The notes under the pieces are model-generated. The model saw only the letters and a list, made by a program, of their open reading frames with translations. It had not been told where the DNA came from and did no database searches. Shown in pieces: positions 45,497 through 57,347 of a DNA stretch of 64,000 nt; the first letter of the stretch is position 1, and every line of letters starts with the position of its first letter. The position numbers were made by a program, and so were the translations under genes. Source of the DNA: Platerodrilus igneus (taxonomy: Eukaryota; Arthropoda; Insecta; Coleoptera; Lycidae). Where the stretch lies: contig JARFIW010000139.1 in assembly GCA_036346225.1 (NCBI GenBank), positions 6,014,001 through 6,078,000 of the forward strand. The letters run 5' to 3'.

Positions 45497-47466
45497 TTAG
45501 TAAACCGATAATTTGAAAATATAATTTTGTCATTTGGAAATCGGAAATTTACAAAACGCGACGATTAGTCAGAAAGTTTGATAAATTTATATTCTAAGAA
45601 TATACGAAAAATTCGTAGATTAGAATCAAATTTCTACAAAATGTCCACGGTAATAGAAAATCCACGGTTAAACCTGAAATTTCATAAAACCTGTTTGATA
45701 TAAAAAATAAATTGAACAAAGTGACAACTTATGTGTTTCTATCGCATCTTCAGGGTGAATTATTAAATGCAATACAGAACTAAGCAACATTTTAATTTGT
45801 ACAAAATATTTAATACAATTTAGAGTTTAAAATTGAAAAATTGTAATGTAAATTCAGAAAAAATACACATAAATTTAACCACTGATGTAAAAATTAAAAA
45901 TTCAAGCATGCAAGGGGAATTCCATGTCCTTGAGGCAGGCTTTAACTATTCATTAAAATCCTGCTGATGTAATTGTTTTATTTTGATGTATTTAGTCATC
46001 ATTGCTGTTTTTTGGTTCATATCGAACGACCGAAGTACAGTTTTCTCCTTCATAAATTATTAGGAATTGGACAGCAAAGCGAGTCCCAATAATTACAACA
46101 GCAATCATCTGTTTGTTGATCGCTAATTTAGTTGTGATTGACCTCACAATTTCGCCTATCTAAATACACATAATCGTTAGAGGAAGTTAAAATGGAATAA
46201 AACTCGCCTTTATATCTATCCAAGTTCAACGCCACTAGATTATAACATCTTATTACATTATAAGGTGGGCATAATGTGTATAATTCGCAATGCGAATTCA
46301 ATAGCCGGTCGGATTTTCGCATCATCCGCATAGATTACGTTATTTGTTGTCAGGTGATGAGGTTGTGCTGGCCATCGCGGTCGTTCACCTCACGAATATT
46401 CACCACCAGGTTAGTGGGTTAGTCGAATTCGGGCCAACCGAAAAAAAATTGTCTATTAAAAAGTTTCTCAACATATTAACAATTATTAGTGTGCAGTACA
46501 AAGACCTCGACTAATTTTTGTTAGAATCAACATATGTTGGGCGTTACTAAAAATAAAACTATGTATCAGAAAAACAACTTAGTGTAGCAACAAAATATCA
46601 AGTGACACACATTCTGCTCTGGTGCTAAAACCGCATAAGATAACTTTATCAGGAAAAATAATAACAAACTGCATACATCGCTCGTACAGGTCGTTGATCC
46701 TTTTATTATGGCAGCTTTTCGTATGCATAATATAAAGTATTCAAACCTTTAAAATTGCATTCAGGAATTTTGTTTTGAAAGAGTAAAAAATAAATTTCAT
46801 TCGTTCATTGCCTGTGTGGCATGATCTAACAACCATCATAACTGACCTAAATATGTTTTTCAAATATTAATTACTAGGTTGGGAAGTAAGTAATTGTGTG
46901 TTTGGACGTAAATCGAAATAGTTACGTTCCGTTTTTGTGATGCAACAAACAATTCAAGCCCGCTTTTAATTGATATTTTAAATGACACCTCTTAAAACTT
47001 GCAGAACGAAGTAGGAATTAAAACCGCAGTTTGTTTGGGTTCCACAAATTTAAATGCAACGTTGGCGTTATTAAAGTGCAGGTGTAAGTGCATTGCACTT
47101 GGGGTCACGAAGGCCGTTTAGTCACGTGACGGCTGTCCAGGTATTGATTTCATAAACTCGCCAAATTTAGTGTTGGAATTTGTATACAAATGACTTTTCA
47201 TTTACGTCACCATAAAATGCAGAGAAAATTAAATTTTCTCAGTCATCGCCAAAAGTATACTAGAACATCAGAAAGCTTTTAATGGACTTTCTGAAAATTT
47301 TTCTGGTCGGATATGAGACCAAAATTTTATTCTGAATCATTAATTTTATCTTCCGGACTGGAAAGATTTACAGCTTTTGCTTTTATTGTTGTTGGTACAT
47401 ACAAACTGAAATTGACATTTTAGAAATAGTCTTTTATAAAACGAAGTAGGACCATATAAAGCAATA
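45497..47466. other. AT-rich DNA; one possible mariner end
   Basis: No gene supportable. Near 46874 the words CTAGGTTGGGAAGTAAGTAA look like the end of a mariner-type element, but no partner end or transposase is seen. Degenerate AAATTTACAAA words recur at 45520-45700. Confidence 0.35.
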
Positions 47467-47468
<2 letters not shown>

Positions 47469-47512
<44 letters not shown>

Positions 47513-47685
47513 CAGTGTTCTTTGGGATTACCTTCGTGCCCTACCGTTGGGAGCCATAAAATTGTTCTGTACTACAGTATTTGGTAATCCTGCCCAACGA
47601 ATTGGTGCCATAAAAATTGTTGTGTAACCTGAAAAATATCGTGCCCCAATGTTGGGCTGTCATAAATTTGCTGTGAAGTCTTATT
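47469..47685. repeat. (AT)n plus 52-bp minisatellite with tRNA-Lys-like motif
   Basis: An AT tract (47469-47511) preceded by AAGCAAT is followed by just over three ~52-bp units. Each has TTG(C/T)TGTG, a variable stretch, a motif of the type GTGCCCCACGTTGGGNGCCA, then TAAAAA. The motif copies read GCCCTACCGTTGGGAGCCAT, GCCCAACGAATTGGTGCCAT and GCCCCAATGTTGGGCTGTCA. It resembles the last 18 nt of insect tRNA-Lys or, on the other strand, a retrotransposon tRNA-Lys primer-binding site. Confidence 0.7.
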
Positions 47686-49035
47686 GAAAAATAAAGTTAA
47701 CACCTACGAAATTATATTTTTCGGAAAAAATTTTAATTGCAAAATCTCTTGAAAAGCTCCCCCAAATCAGCACACCACGGCTAGCTCTGCTTCCAGCTTC
47801 TTCAGAGTTACTTACCCATTCTATACATACTCTCTATCACTTAGACTACCAACAAAAAAAATTACCAACCAGATAATTCAACAAAACATACAACCTTTTT
47901 ATGTATACAAGTGAAAAATTACGTCACACCAGCTCAATATTTACAAAATGGATATAAAACATCCCCATAAATTTTCATAATATCAACAATTAAATCTTTC
48001 TAAATTTCCTAAATTTAATTTATATTCAGTTCAAGTAGATGGGCCTATCTTAAAACCATAAATTGAAATTTACCCTGGTTTATGGTGAGCTCAGTATAAA
48101 CCTTCTTACTCTGAATGCATACAAAAATTGCTTTTTTTTAAACTACTCTAAAGACCCGTTTACTTTTCACATCAAAATTATACGTCATCTATTTGTACCT
48201 TCAAATAATAACATCAAATTGTCTTTTTCATATAACCCTCAAAATAAATTTTATGTTCATAAAATATTCACCAAATACCTCAAATCACTCTAACACAAAA
48301 TACCAGCACAAATGTTCAAACAATAACAAAAAAAAACAAATTTCTTTACCTGGTGTATGCTCTTGAACCATCATCTCTGTAGACGTCGTCCACCAATTTC
48401 TCGTCGTTGAATTACATCAAACTTCCCTCTGTTACATGGACAGCAAACTCATTTCCACTCGTTCATCCAATTCGAAGTAGACGTCTTCAGTACAGCTACC
48501 CATATAATCGTCCAAATATGTTTTTCGGCTTCTGGATATACCATACAACCAGCACCCTCGTTCCGAAAAATAACTTGGCTCGCTTACCTTTGTAACATCT
48601 CTTGTTCTTTATGAGTATTTAAACTTACAGCTCCATTCATGAAATAGCACCAACTCTTGCTTTTAAACACTTGTAAATTAAATAACGGACTGCACTATTT
48701 CCCGATCTACAAATTTTCAGCTTTGATGTTACATCATGTAGGTCTGAAGCGAACAAAAGAAATAAGAGAGCCTCACTACGTCTCCTAGTGTATTTATCAG
48801 CCTCGAAGCCTACCCACTGTCACCTATTTTTACAAAAATTCACCTCCACCTTAACCGTTTCTTGAAATTGCCTCGCTTCAAAACACAACGATCTTTCGAA
48901 ACTAAGAATTTTCTCACCCTCATCGTAACTTTTTTACATTTAAAAGTTTTTCTGTACATAACCGTCGACGCTGTATATGTGACGCAACGGCAGTTGGTAA
49001 CGCTAATCCAATAAGTGGAAATTAACGCGCCCATC
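47686..49035. other. AT-rich DNA, nothing recognised
   Basis: No gene supportable; the frames at 48063-48293 and 48407-48595 show no domain. Confidence 0.5.
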
Positions 49036-49041
49036 TGTCAA

Positions 49042-49076
49042 TGACGTCACTCAATATGCAAATTATTACGCGTAAT
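49042..49076. promoter_or_regulatory. cluster of regulatory-type motifs (CRE, octamer, palindrome)
   Basis: Within 35 bases: TGACGTCA (a full CRE/ATF palindrome, 49042-49049), ATGCAAAT (an octamer/POU site, 49056-49063) and ATTACGCGTAAT (a 12-bp palindrome, 49065-49076), followed by another TGACG. This could be an enhancer or promoter of a host gene; no transcript evidence is available. Confidence 0.3.
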
Positions 49077-49139
49077 GACGAAATATATCAAAAGTTAGAA
49101 ATGTATCATAAACAATAAGGTACATACATAAATAGGTAC

Positions 49140-49550
49140 AGCTTCCTACAGAATAAGTTAGAGATGGCGTCTGCAACGTCCATCGGGATTGCTCCGACTA
49201 GCTACGGCGGTCGTGGGCTGTTCCCAGGTTGTATCCAGATTAATCTTCTATGACCTATATGTAGCGGGAACGATAAGGAACAGGTTTATAGGGAACGATA
49301 AAGAAGATAAGCAAAAGGAAATCTACATAATAAAAAATGAAGATACGATACCAGACACGACCACCCTTCTCGATGTTCACAGGCAAAAGGCCACGTTTCA
49401 CCGTCTCTCGAAAACTTCCCCACTTTTCTCCCTTACACGCGTCGGCGCGAAGTTCGTCCAACCCACTTCTGACGTGACGGAAATACACGCCAAGTCTTTT
49501 GAATTTAAGGCGCGAAACTCCCGCACAACAAAATTAAACTAAGGAATGTC
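49140..49550 (+). other. GC-richer patch, possible exon or UTR
   Basis: Composition rises sharply relative to its surroundings, with CpG-containing words (GCTACGGCGGTCGTGGG, CGCGTCGGCGCGAAG). An ATG at 49164 in the context GAGATGGCG opens 29 codons; another frame is open for 117 codons (49189-49542) with no recognisable domain. It lies about 100 bp after the motif cluster and 8 kb upstream of the ABCG exon. It could be a 5' exon or UTR of that gene, or a piece of an unrelated repeat. I cannot decide. Confidence 0.2.
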
Positions 49551-51109
49551 TAGTGCCAAATCTTTGGCACATAACAACTTTAGTCCGAAATACTGATTAG
49601 AATGCTCAACGGTTGCAATTCTCTCAGAAAAGTTTCTCACCCCAATCGCTTTCAACCAATCAAAACACATTTCCCCCGTTCAGGTCTATCTTTCAATTCT
49701 ATTATCCTCGTCAACCCCATATTTGCTGTCTTTGTTAAAATCCCACTATAGCAACATAAAATCAATATTGTTGGTAGCCTCTACAAATTATCACGTGCTT
49801 TAAACGGCTGTTTTGTACAACGGCTGTTTTATACAATGTCTGTTATCTTTCATCTTTCTCTACTCTGTACTATTTATATTCTGTCTCTGGAATATCTTGC
49901 TTTGTTTTGCAATAACCTGATGTTTCTCAACCTTCGCTTCGGTCGTTAGCCCAAATTTCTAAAGAATTATGTTTCAGCGTACATTATGATTTCTTGAATT
50001 GTTTATTTATCTAAAAGTCCTTTCTATGAATTGTTTGCCAGTTTGAAATTGTATTTTCCCAAGTTGTTTAGCATGTAGACTTCCTAGAAATTTGTTTTTA
50101 ACGGACTTTTGTTAGTTAAATAAATATACGCGCTTACATTATCGATTTTATATACTGCAAAGCTTTTACACTATGCCACTTTAAAATTACGACTTATTGA
50201 TACAAACGTATGCTACTATATGTTTGTTTTAAAGTCAAAACTAATTAATTTGAAGCGTAAATAATATATTCTTGTTTCCTATATACAAGGTCCTTACAAA
50301 ATTACTTTCTTGACTTATTTATCCATTTTTACATGTAACCTACACGATAATATGCTAATAATAATATGCTAATTTTTAAAAATGTAAATCTTCTGCAACT
50401 AAAAACTCATGCTGCAACTAAAAACTCATGCTTAAACCCAAATAACAGAATCGGAGCACAATGGTTTCATTATGCCCCCTCATTATGTACTCAAAAACAA
50501 ATTTAGGTAAGTGGACAATTTTCATACTAAAATGTAGAATAAAATAACAATATTCCATACCAAAATGTATGTCACCAATTCCTAAAATATACCAACAGTA
50601 CGATCTAATTTACAGCAGTTACTTTGTTTCTAAATAGTCATGATTGAATGTTTTCGTATTCCTTCTCAAATATTTGTTTGTAATAACAAGGTGGCAAACT
50701 TATGATTGCCTTTGTACGTTTTTTTTCCAATTTATTTTGGCATTTCTTGATCATTCATCGCTCTATTAAATAAACCTGACAAATAACTAAATATCAAACT
50801 GTTTATTGTCATCATGAACAACATGATCTAGCTGTTTAATTATAAACAGTCTTAGGTAAATTTTAAAATACAAATACCTCCATATCATCTTCTACTTTTT
50901 ATTTTATGTGTTAAGTGAATATAAAATCTTATATGCACCATTTATGCTATTGGATTATTACCTCCATCGGGGCTGAATCCATCCCTCGGACCATAGGCCC
51001 TTAGGCTGAATGAGACACCATTCGGGCATAATCATTTCAATAATACATTCGGTGCTTAAATAGCTAATATTTCCAGGTTTTATTAAAACATAAGTTATGT
51101 GTCACAGAC
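49551..51109. other. AT-rich DNA, nothing recognised
   Basis: No gene or known repeat seen. A short direct duplication (GCAACTAAAAACTCATGCT) occurs at 50395-50432. Confidence 0.5.
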
Positions 51110-51410
51110 ATAGAGGACGACATCGTGGATCAGGCAGATTCGCATATAACTGCTGATCCCAAGGTCCCGAATTCGATTCGTGACACAAATCACTTGAAAA
51201 ATGTTAGGCGAGCATTTTGCACAAAAATACACCCTCGTTCGGATGAGAGGTAAAATGGAGGTCGCGTATGTGTGTTGTTACACATGTTAAAGATCCCTAC
51301 CTTGATTGGAATAGCAACGGTTCGGCAAAATTTAAATTTTCCAGGTAAAAAAACTCTCTCCTTAGCCAATGTCATACCTTTGGGTGGAGCATTGAAAAAA
51401 TCAAATGTAG
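51110..51410 (+). mobile_element. tRNA-derived SINE (family B), older copy
   Basis: Same body as 24445-24746: GAAAAATGTTAGGCGAGCAT, ACACCCTCGTTCGGATGAGA, GGTAAAATGGAGGTC, TTAAAGATCCCTACCTTG, TTTTCCAGGTAAAAAA and GGGTGGAGCATT. The tRNA-like head is more diverged (B-box-like GAATTCGATTC). No clean target duplication could be fixed. Confidence 0.82.
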
Positions 51411-52454
51411 GGTTACAAACATAAATGTTGAAACAAATATTTCTTATATAACTGCGTAAGTGTGGTCACCTGAACGTTAAATGAATCATCTATTTATATT
51501 AAGAATGTGATAACTACCAAAATTAAAAAAACTCCACAACATTACTTCTTAATATGAATACTTAACAGTTTGGAACAGCGTAGTTGCTTAATTAAAGTGT
51601 TTTTAAATTTGCAAGAGGTCCTCTAAAATTAACAAAATATATAATTGCTTAAAAGTAACAATAGTGGAAAGTTGGTTAATGGAATTCAAATCTTTTAGAA
51701 ATATAATTTTTGATAACTTTCCGTATTTGGATTGCGACCTTGTGTTGGTTAATACTTGATCCGCTATTGAAAATATTCCTCTGCTTGGTGACTGTGATTG
51801 TTGTAATTGTATAATAGTTGTTGAAGTACAATTCTTGTTTTGCATTGAGATGAAAATTAGCAATTCTACAAATCAGAATTATAGATTTTATTTGAGTTAG
51901 CTAGAATTGCTTTCGCCTTGTGCTCAACACTAGGTTTAGATCCTGTAATGTTTTTACAGTGGACTATGTAATTGCTGTGTTATATTTCTCTGCTTTTTAG
52001 ATACACATTTTTTAAACGTGGATTTAAAACTATAGTGTCAGTTATAGTACTCAACCTTCAAATTTACGAAACCATTTAGATCAAAATTTCCTAATGCTGA
52101 ACTTGTTACAGTAGCTTATATTATAGTAATAGCACGCTGTATCGCATTTAGAATCGAATTCCATATTGTGGCAATATTTTGCTTCAATTTCAGTATTGAT
52201 CATTTTTAAACTTTTTTGTTGTTGATTTAAGAAACGTCGCAATTGATTTTATTTTATCAAAATATAATAAACTTCTTCAGTCTGTGCTCAACTAGTAAAT
52301 GTAAGGAAAGGACAAACCATTTCTTGATTTGCACCTGCCGCTCAAACTGCATTAAATATATTTGCCATGTTATTGAAGGTGGTGGATACTACTTGATTTT
52401 GTAGTTGCTAAGTTTCAAAAATTTGTTTTAAAAATTCACTCAAATTTTTTACTC
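51411..52454. other. AT-rich DNA, nothing recognised
   Basis: No gene supportable; the frame at 51603-51863 (-) shows no domain. Confidence 0.5.
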
Positions 52455-52471
52455 AATATTTGTCAATCCTG

Positions 52472-52759
52472 TCATCTAGCTACTTTCTCTACATTTTCTA
52501 TAATGACGTTTCCTTCCGCGTCCCTTATATTTTTGCTATATGGTTTTATATCCCTAAAATTCATTCTAATTAATTTGTATGCTTCGTCTGTCTTTCCTAT
52601 TTCCATCTTAGTTTGTACCTCTTTGCACTTTTCATCAATCCGTTGTTCTTTAGCTTTCCTGCATTTGCGAATAATTTCCCATTTTATGGCTTTGTATCTC
52701 TGTTTTCTTGTTTCATCTGATTTATTTTTATATTTTCGTCTTTCTTCTATTAAATTCAC
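52472..52759 (-). pseudogene. RTE-type LINE connector, inverted segment
   Basis: The - strand encodes NLIEERRKYKNKSDETRKQR, then WEIIRKCRKAKEQRIDEKC, MEIGKTDEAYKLIRMNF and DAEGNVIIENVEKVAR: a basic, helical connector lying between endonuclease and RT in this family. The same stretch is seen, more decayed, on the + strand at 61180-61430 in copy 2. Confidence 0.75.
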
Positions 52760-52857
52760 GAAAATACAAAAATAAATCAGACGAAACTGGAAAACAGAGA
52801 TACAAAGCCATAAAATGGGAAATTATTCGCAAATGCAGGAAAGCTAAAGAACAATGG

Positions 52858-54200
52858 TAAGCTATATGTATGAGGCAGGTGAGATACCCAAAGATTTCAA
52901 ACGTTACATCATAGTAACTATACCAAAAAAAAGGCGCGGATAGATGTGAAAATTTTCGAACAATAAGTTTGACAGCACACGTTTCAGAAATATTAACTAG
53001 AATTGTACAAAGACGAGTGGAACAACGAGCTGAAGAAATACTGGGAGAAGATCAATTTGGGTTTAGGCGTAACAAGAAAACACGGGAGGTTATTTTAGCT
53101 CTGAGGGTGATAATGTAGAAGACAATAGAGAAGGGGGAAAGTGTATATATGGGGTTTGTAGATCTGGAAAAAGCATTCGACAATGTAAAATGGAAAAAAA
53201 TGTTCGAAATACTCAAAAAGATTGGAATAAGTTATAGGGATAGACGAATAGTACATAGCTTATACAAAGAGCAAACAGCAGTAATAGAATTAGAGCAGGA
53301 ATGTAGAGAAGTAAACATTAGGAAAGGGGTGAGACAGGGATGTACCCTATCCCCATTAATTTTTAACTTGTACATTGAAGAGGCAATGAATACTGTCAAA
53401 TGCAGGAAGACATTTGGAATTACTATGCAGGGACAAAAAATTGATATGCTTAGATTTGCAGATGATTTTACGGTATTAGTTTCTAGCAAGGAATAACTAG
53501 AAGCTGCTCTTAATGAAATGGAAACGGTTCTAACAGAGAGATACGGTATGAAAATTAATAAAACTAAAACTAAAGTACTAGTATGCAAAGGAGGAGAAAA
53601 TAAATCAAAAACAAGAATACAAATAAGTAACACGAACTTACAAGAGATTAAGGATTTCTGCTACCTAGGAAGCCAAATAATGCAAGATGGGAAAAGCACA
53701 AAAGATATAAAACAAAGATTAGCACAAGGTCGCACTACATTTAACAAGAAAAAGCAACTACTATGTTCAAAGACAACAAACATAGAAACAAGGAAAATAT
53801 TGCTTAAAACATATGTATGGAGCACAGCACTGTACGGCTGTGAAGCCTGGACAGTAGGAGAAGCGGACAAGAAAAAGGTAGAGAAGCCTTTAAAATGTGG
53901 TGCTACAGACGTATGATGAAGATACCATGGACAGACAAAGTTAAGAACGAAGTGGTACTAAACATGGTAGGGGAAGAAGGAAATATGTGGAAAACGGTAA
54001 AAAATAGGAGAGATAGGATGATAGGCCACATACTACGGCATGAGTGAATAGTGCGGAATATATTGGAAGTAGATATAGGAAAAAAGAGAAGAAGAGGTAG
54101 ACCTAGGTTAGACTACTGCACACAGATAGTGAAAGATGTAGGCTGTAGGAGTTTCAGGGAAATGTGTAGGCTAGCTCAGAATAGAAATCAATGAAGGTAC
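52858..54200 (+). pseudogene. RTE-type LINE reverse transcriptase and C-terminal region
   Basis: In order: MYEAGEIPKDFKRYIIVTIP, ENFRTISLTAHVSEILTRI, EDQFGFRR, motif A GFVDLEKAFDNVKW, RKGVRQGCTLSPLIFNLYIE, catalytic LRFADDFTVLVSS, a TAA at 53495, then YGMKINKTKTKVLVC, FCYLGSQIMQDGKSTKDIKQ, LLKTYVWSTALYGCEAWTVG. After a frame change come FKMWCYRRMMKIPWTDKV and RDRMIGHILRH. The YGCEAWT / MWCYRRMMKIPWTDK C-terminal block is typical of RTE/BovB-like LINE proteins. Stops and at least one frameshift; inactive. Exact clade not assigned. Confidence 0.82.
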
Positions 54201-54235
54201 GCATCTAACCAGTCCCAAGATGGATAAATTAATAA

Positions 54236-55276
54236 CTAAGAAAGTAACTGTACTTAAACATGATGATTATTATAAGCAACTACAAGTATTAGGTGAAGTA
54301 TTAGGTAATGGTAATTGTGTGAAAGGATTTACGGGAAAACTATTATTTCGACAAATGTCTAAGTGTTGGGGGATTTTGGCAGCCACAGGTTGCTTAACCC
54401 CCTTCACCGAATGTCGGTGAAATAGGGCATAAAATTAGAAAACAATAGAAGGGGAACCGAGCTGTATACATGCTGTGTGAGAATTTCAGGCAACTATGTA
54501 GGCTAGTTCAGAAAATAGATAAGTGCAGGTACGTGTCCAACCAGTTTTGAGACAGGAAAACTAATGACGAAAAAATAAGCGCAGATAAATCTGATGATTA
54601 TTATAAACAACTAGTTGTTGGTTGTGAAATATCTGCAACTAATGTTGACTGTGCAAAAAGATATATTGGAAAAATATTAAATCGGTAAATGCTCAAGTGC
54701 TGGCGGAACTTGGCAGCCATAGACTGCTTACCCCCCTTCACAACCACTGAATGTCGGAGAAATAGGGTATATAATTGTAAAACAATAGAAAGGGACCGAA
54801 CTGCATCTAACACGAAAGAACAGCTCCTATGATGAAAGACAACAAACATAGAACAAGAAGTCGTTGAAAGCAAATGTGTGGAGCACAGCACATACAGTAT
54901 GCCTATGAAATACGGACAGTCTGAAAAACAGACAGAAGAACGGTAGCAGCCTTTGAAATGCCGTGCTTCAGATGTATGAGGATGGACAGACAAAGGTAAT
55001 AACAAATAGGTTATAGAAATAGTAGGGGAACAAGGATATCTTTGGAAAAAAATAGTAGGTAGAGAAGGGCAGAATACGTTCTAAGGCATTTTTGGGGAAT
55101 AGTATGGGATATATGACAAGCAGAGGTAGGAAAAAGAGGCGGATGTAGACCTAGATCAGATAGTGATAGATGCAGACTGCAAATTTCAGGGAAATCTGTA
55201 GGTTAGTTCAGAATAGGAAACTATAATGGTACGCGTCTAACCAGTTTCAGGACTGAAGACCTAATGATGATGATGA
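54236..55276 (+). mobile_element. two extra RTE-type 3' ends with a duplicated ~190-bp module
   Basis: RTE 3'-end sequence (CAGTTCAGAA..., GTACGCGTCTAACCAGTTT and a GATGATGATGAT tail) recurs at 54461-54560 and, with more upstream coding sequence, at 54790-55276. Before each lies a related ~190-bp module (54240-54425 and 54585-54760) containing GATGATTATTATAA(G/A)CAACTA and GAATGTCGG(T/A)GAAATAGGG. The first keeps an open frame (HDDYYKQLQVLGEV... CLTPFTECR); the second has the same frame with one stop. Confidence 0.65.
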
Positions 55277-56499
55277 TTTGTCAATCTAAAAAATAGTGTT
55301 CTTCGAATAAAAAATAAACTCTATCAGTAATGATATCTCCATTATTTATCGAAGGCCAAGAGTCTGCTGTAATAACAACAAATTCAACTGAATTTGATAG
55401 CTTGTATTCTCTTGTTTAATTTTGCTTAAAATTCATCTAACATTCTAATGCGTATTACGAAGGGCAGTTTAGATCCAGGTTGTAACTTTTGCAATAATCT
55501 TTGAAATTCAGGATTTTCAACAAAATCAAAGGAATGCATCGTGAATGCAAAAACCTGTTCATCATTTTTTCCCTAACAGACAGTTATGGGCTATAAAACT
55601 GAATATACATTGTCATATCTGCCAGTGTCGAATTTCGATTTTGTTTTGCTTTTTTGTAGCCCAACATTTTGGACTCTGCTATTCCGTGTTTGAGATCAAG
55701 AAGTATTGATTTTACTCCTTTTGGAAGCAATTTCAGACTTCACACGTAGCACTTTTTTCTGCAATTTTAATGTGTATTTGAATATACACAAGAATTTTGT
55801 GAAACCTAATATACTTACCTTACCTTACCTAATATACTTTCTAAATCATCTTTTCTTTTTATGGGCAACGTAAAATAAATCATTTAAAGGGGTTTACTCC
55901 CCTAATAAGATGTAGGCTACTGATATTTGAAAACAATAATTACAACTCAACTTAGTATCCACTTAGGTCAAAGTCAAAATCCATCCCACATATTGCTTTG
56001 ATTCCTTGACATTTTAATATTGTAAATTAGGAAAATTAGTAATAGTTTGTGTGATTTTTAATTTTTACAAAACGGTAACAATCGCCGTGGTCACTGATTT
56101 GTCTCACTCAGATGGCCGGGTTTTGTATTTATGAAAAACTGTTTAATATTTATGGTTGGAAGTAATGCGGTGGCAAATATCACGAACTTTGTACAAAAGG
56201 TATCAGATTAATTTTTTGAACTCTGTAAAATGCGTAAAAGTAATTTATTTTTGTTATGCTCTCATCCACTATCTAGAATTGTAGTATTACCACCATTTAC
56301 TTTAGACTGCTCGTACAAAGGATTCAAACAAATAAAATAATTTGTGTATATACATATTAATATAATATAAAACTTTTTGAAATTTTTAAGTCACCCAGTG
56401 AAGAAGTCGCACTTTAATACCAATGCTGTACATAAAATTATTCTAATACTACAAAATAAAACTCAAAAAGTGTTTCTTGTAATGCGTAATAAAGAGCAG
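55277..56499. other. AT-rich DNA, nothing recognised
   Basis: No gene supportable. CTTACCTTACCTAATATACTT at about 55815-55836 is a small local duplication. Confidence 0.5.
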
Positions 56500-56935
56500 A
56501 GTTCTCCTACAAGCTACTTGAAAAATGAGTCTATTGGCTTACATACACCTGATAAGTATACTAAGCAAAAACAACAATTGGTTAAAGAAAGCAAAAGACA
56601 GTGTTCAAATAATTGCATTAGTGAGCAGTTAAATTTTTGTTCCACAATTGTTAGGGATCGTAATTTATAAAAGCTAAGCTTGTGATCATCGAACAACGGA
56701 ATCAACCCTTTGTTAAATCTGTAATTTAAACTATTGATCTTTTTTTTATTAGTTCAATGCGATCTATGTATTTATTATAAAATGGGAACCAGACAATTGA
56801 AAAATATTCAAGATGGCTCCTAATGTAAGAACTGTAGAGAAGAATTAAAGTTGAATGATTTCTAAAGCTTTTAATTACTCCGAAGGTGAAAGTTACGATA
56901 AGCTTTAGTGGCAATATTATTTAAATGATAATCAA
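56500..56935 (-). pseudogene. Jockey-like LINE scrap (RT thumb/C-terminal region)
   Basis: The - strand encodes GVIKSFRNHSTLILLYSSYI followed by RSHLEYFSIVWFPFYNKYID and RIELIKKRS. This is the stretch just after the RT catalytic core in Jockey/CR1-type LINEs (LYxSxVRSxLEYxSxVWxPxY...RIExIQKKF). Downstream, DDHKLSFYKLRSLTIVEQKF may continue it. No catalytic motif is included. Confidence 0.6.
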
Positions 56936-57347
56936 AGGTTAGTTTAGATTAAAAGTATGGTGTTCAGAATGATCATTTAATAACTACATAAACACATGTA
57001 TCATTTTCTTTCTTTGGGTGTTAAAATCTTCAGATGCGTTACTTAATCACTCCAATATACGGTTATAAAACTAAAACACTAAAGTATTAAAATGTACTCA
57101 ACCAGAAACATTAGTGTGGGTTTAATTACATTCAATAAATCCATTCTGGCCCAAAATGGTAAAATAAAATGATAGAAGTTACTGTTATACATAATCAGTA
57201 GCGTGCTAAGCTTTTGTTATTAACATTTGTCAGTAAGAATGTCAAAACGGCAAACTGTCTGTTTCAAAATTAAATTTAACCTTTTGTTACATCTTCCAAA
57301 CACACATTTGCAACAATGATTTTCTAATTGATTTTCTTTTGTTATAG
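56936..57347 (+). other. presumed intron upstream of the ABCG exon
   Basis: Non-coding AT-rich DNA ending in TTTCTAATTGATTTTC then TTTTGTTATAG, a branch-like CTAAT plus pyrimidine-rich tract and AG acceptor at 57346-57347. Confidence 0.6.

Larger units (their letters stand above)
52455..54235 (+). mobile_element. RTE-type LINE with inverted 5' part (copy 1)
   Basis: The 3' portion (52759-54235, +) carries a connector scrap, reverse transcriptase and C-terminal domain. The 5' portion (52455-52738) is on the - strand and encodes the connector upstream of RT. The two meet at a 99-bp inverted duplication (52640-52738 and 52759-52857, 20-nt spacer). The connector to RT on the + side skips about 0.4 kb compared with the copy at 60335-62990. 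A 5' inversion with a junction duplication is the usual trace of twin priming. The 3' end has the family's CTAACCAGT...GATG-type tail. Confidence 0.8.

Noticed and set aside
46874..46970. A mariner copy starting CTAGGTTGGGAAGTAAG
   Set aside because: Only one end-like motif; no second TIR, TA-bounded length or transposase could be found.
49189..49542. 117-codon open frame on the + strand as a gene
   Set aside because: No recognisable domain, no trustworthy ATG and no splice context; kept only as a GC-rich patch.
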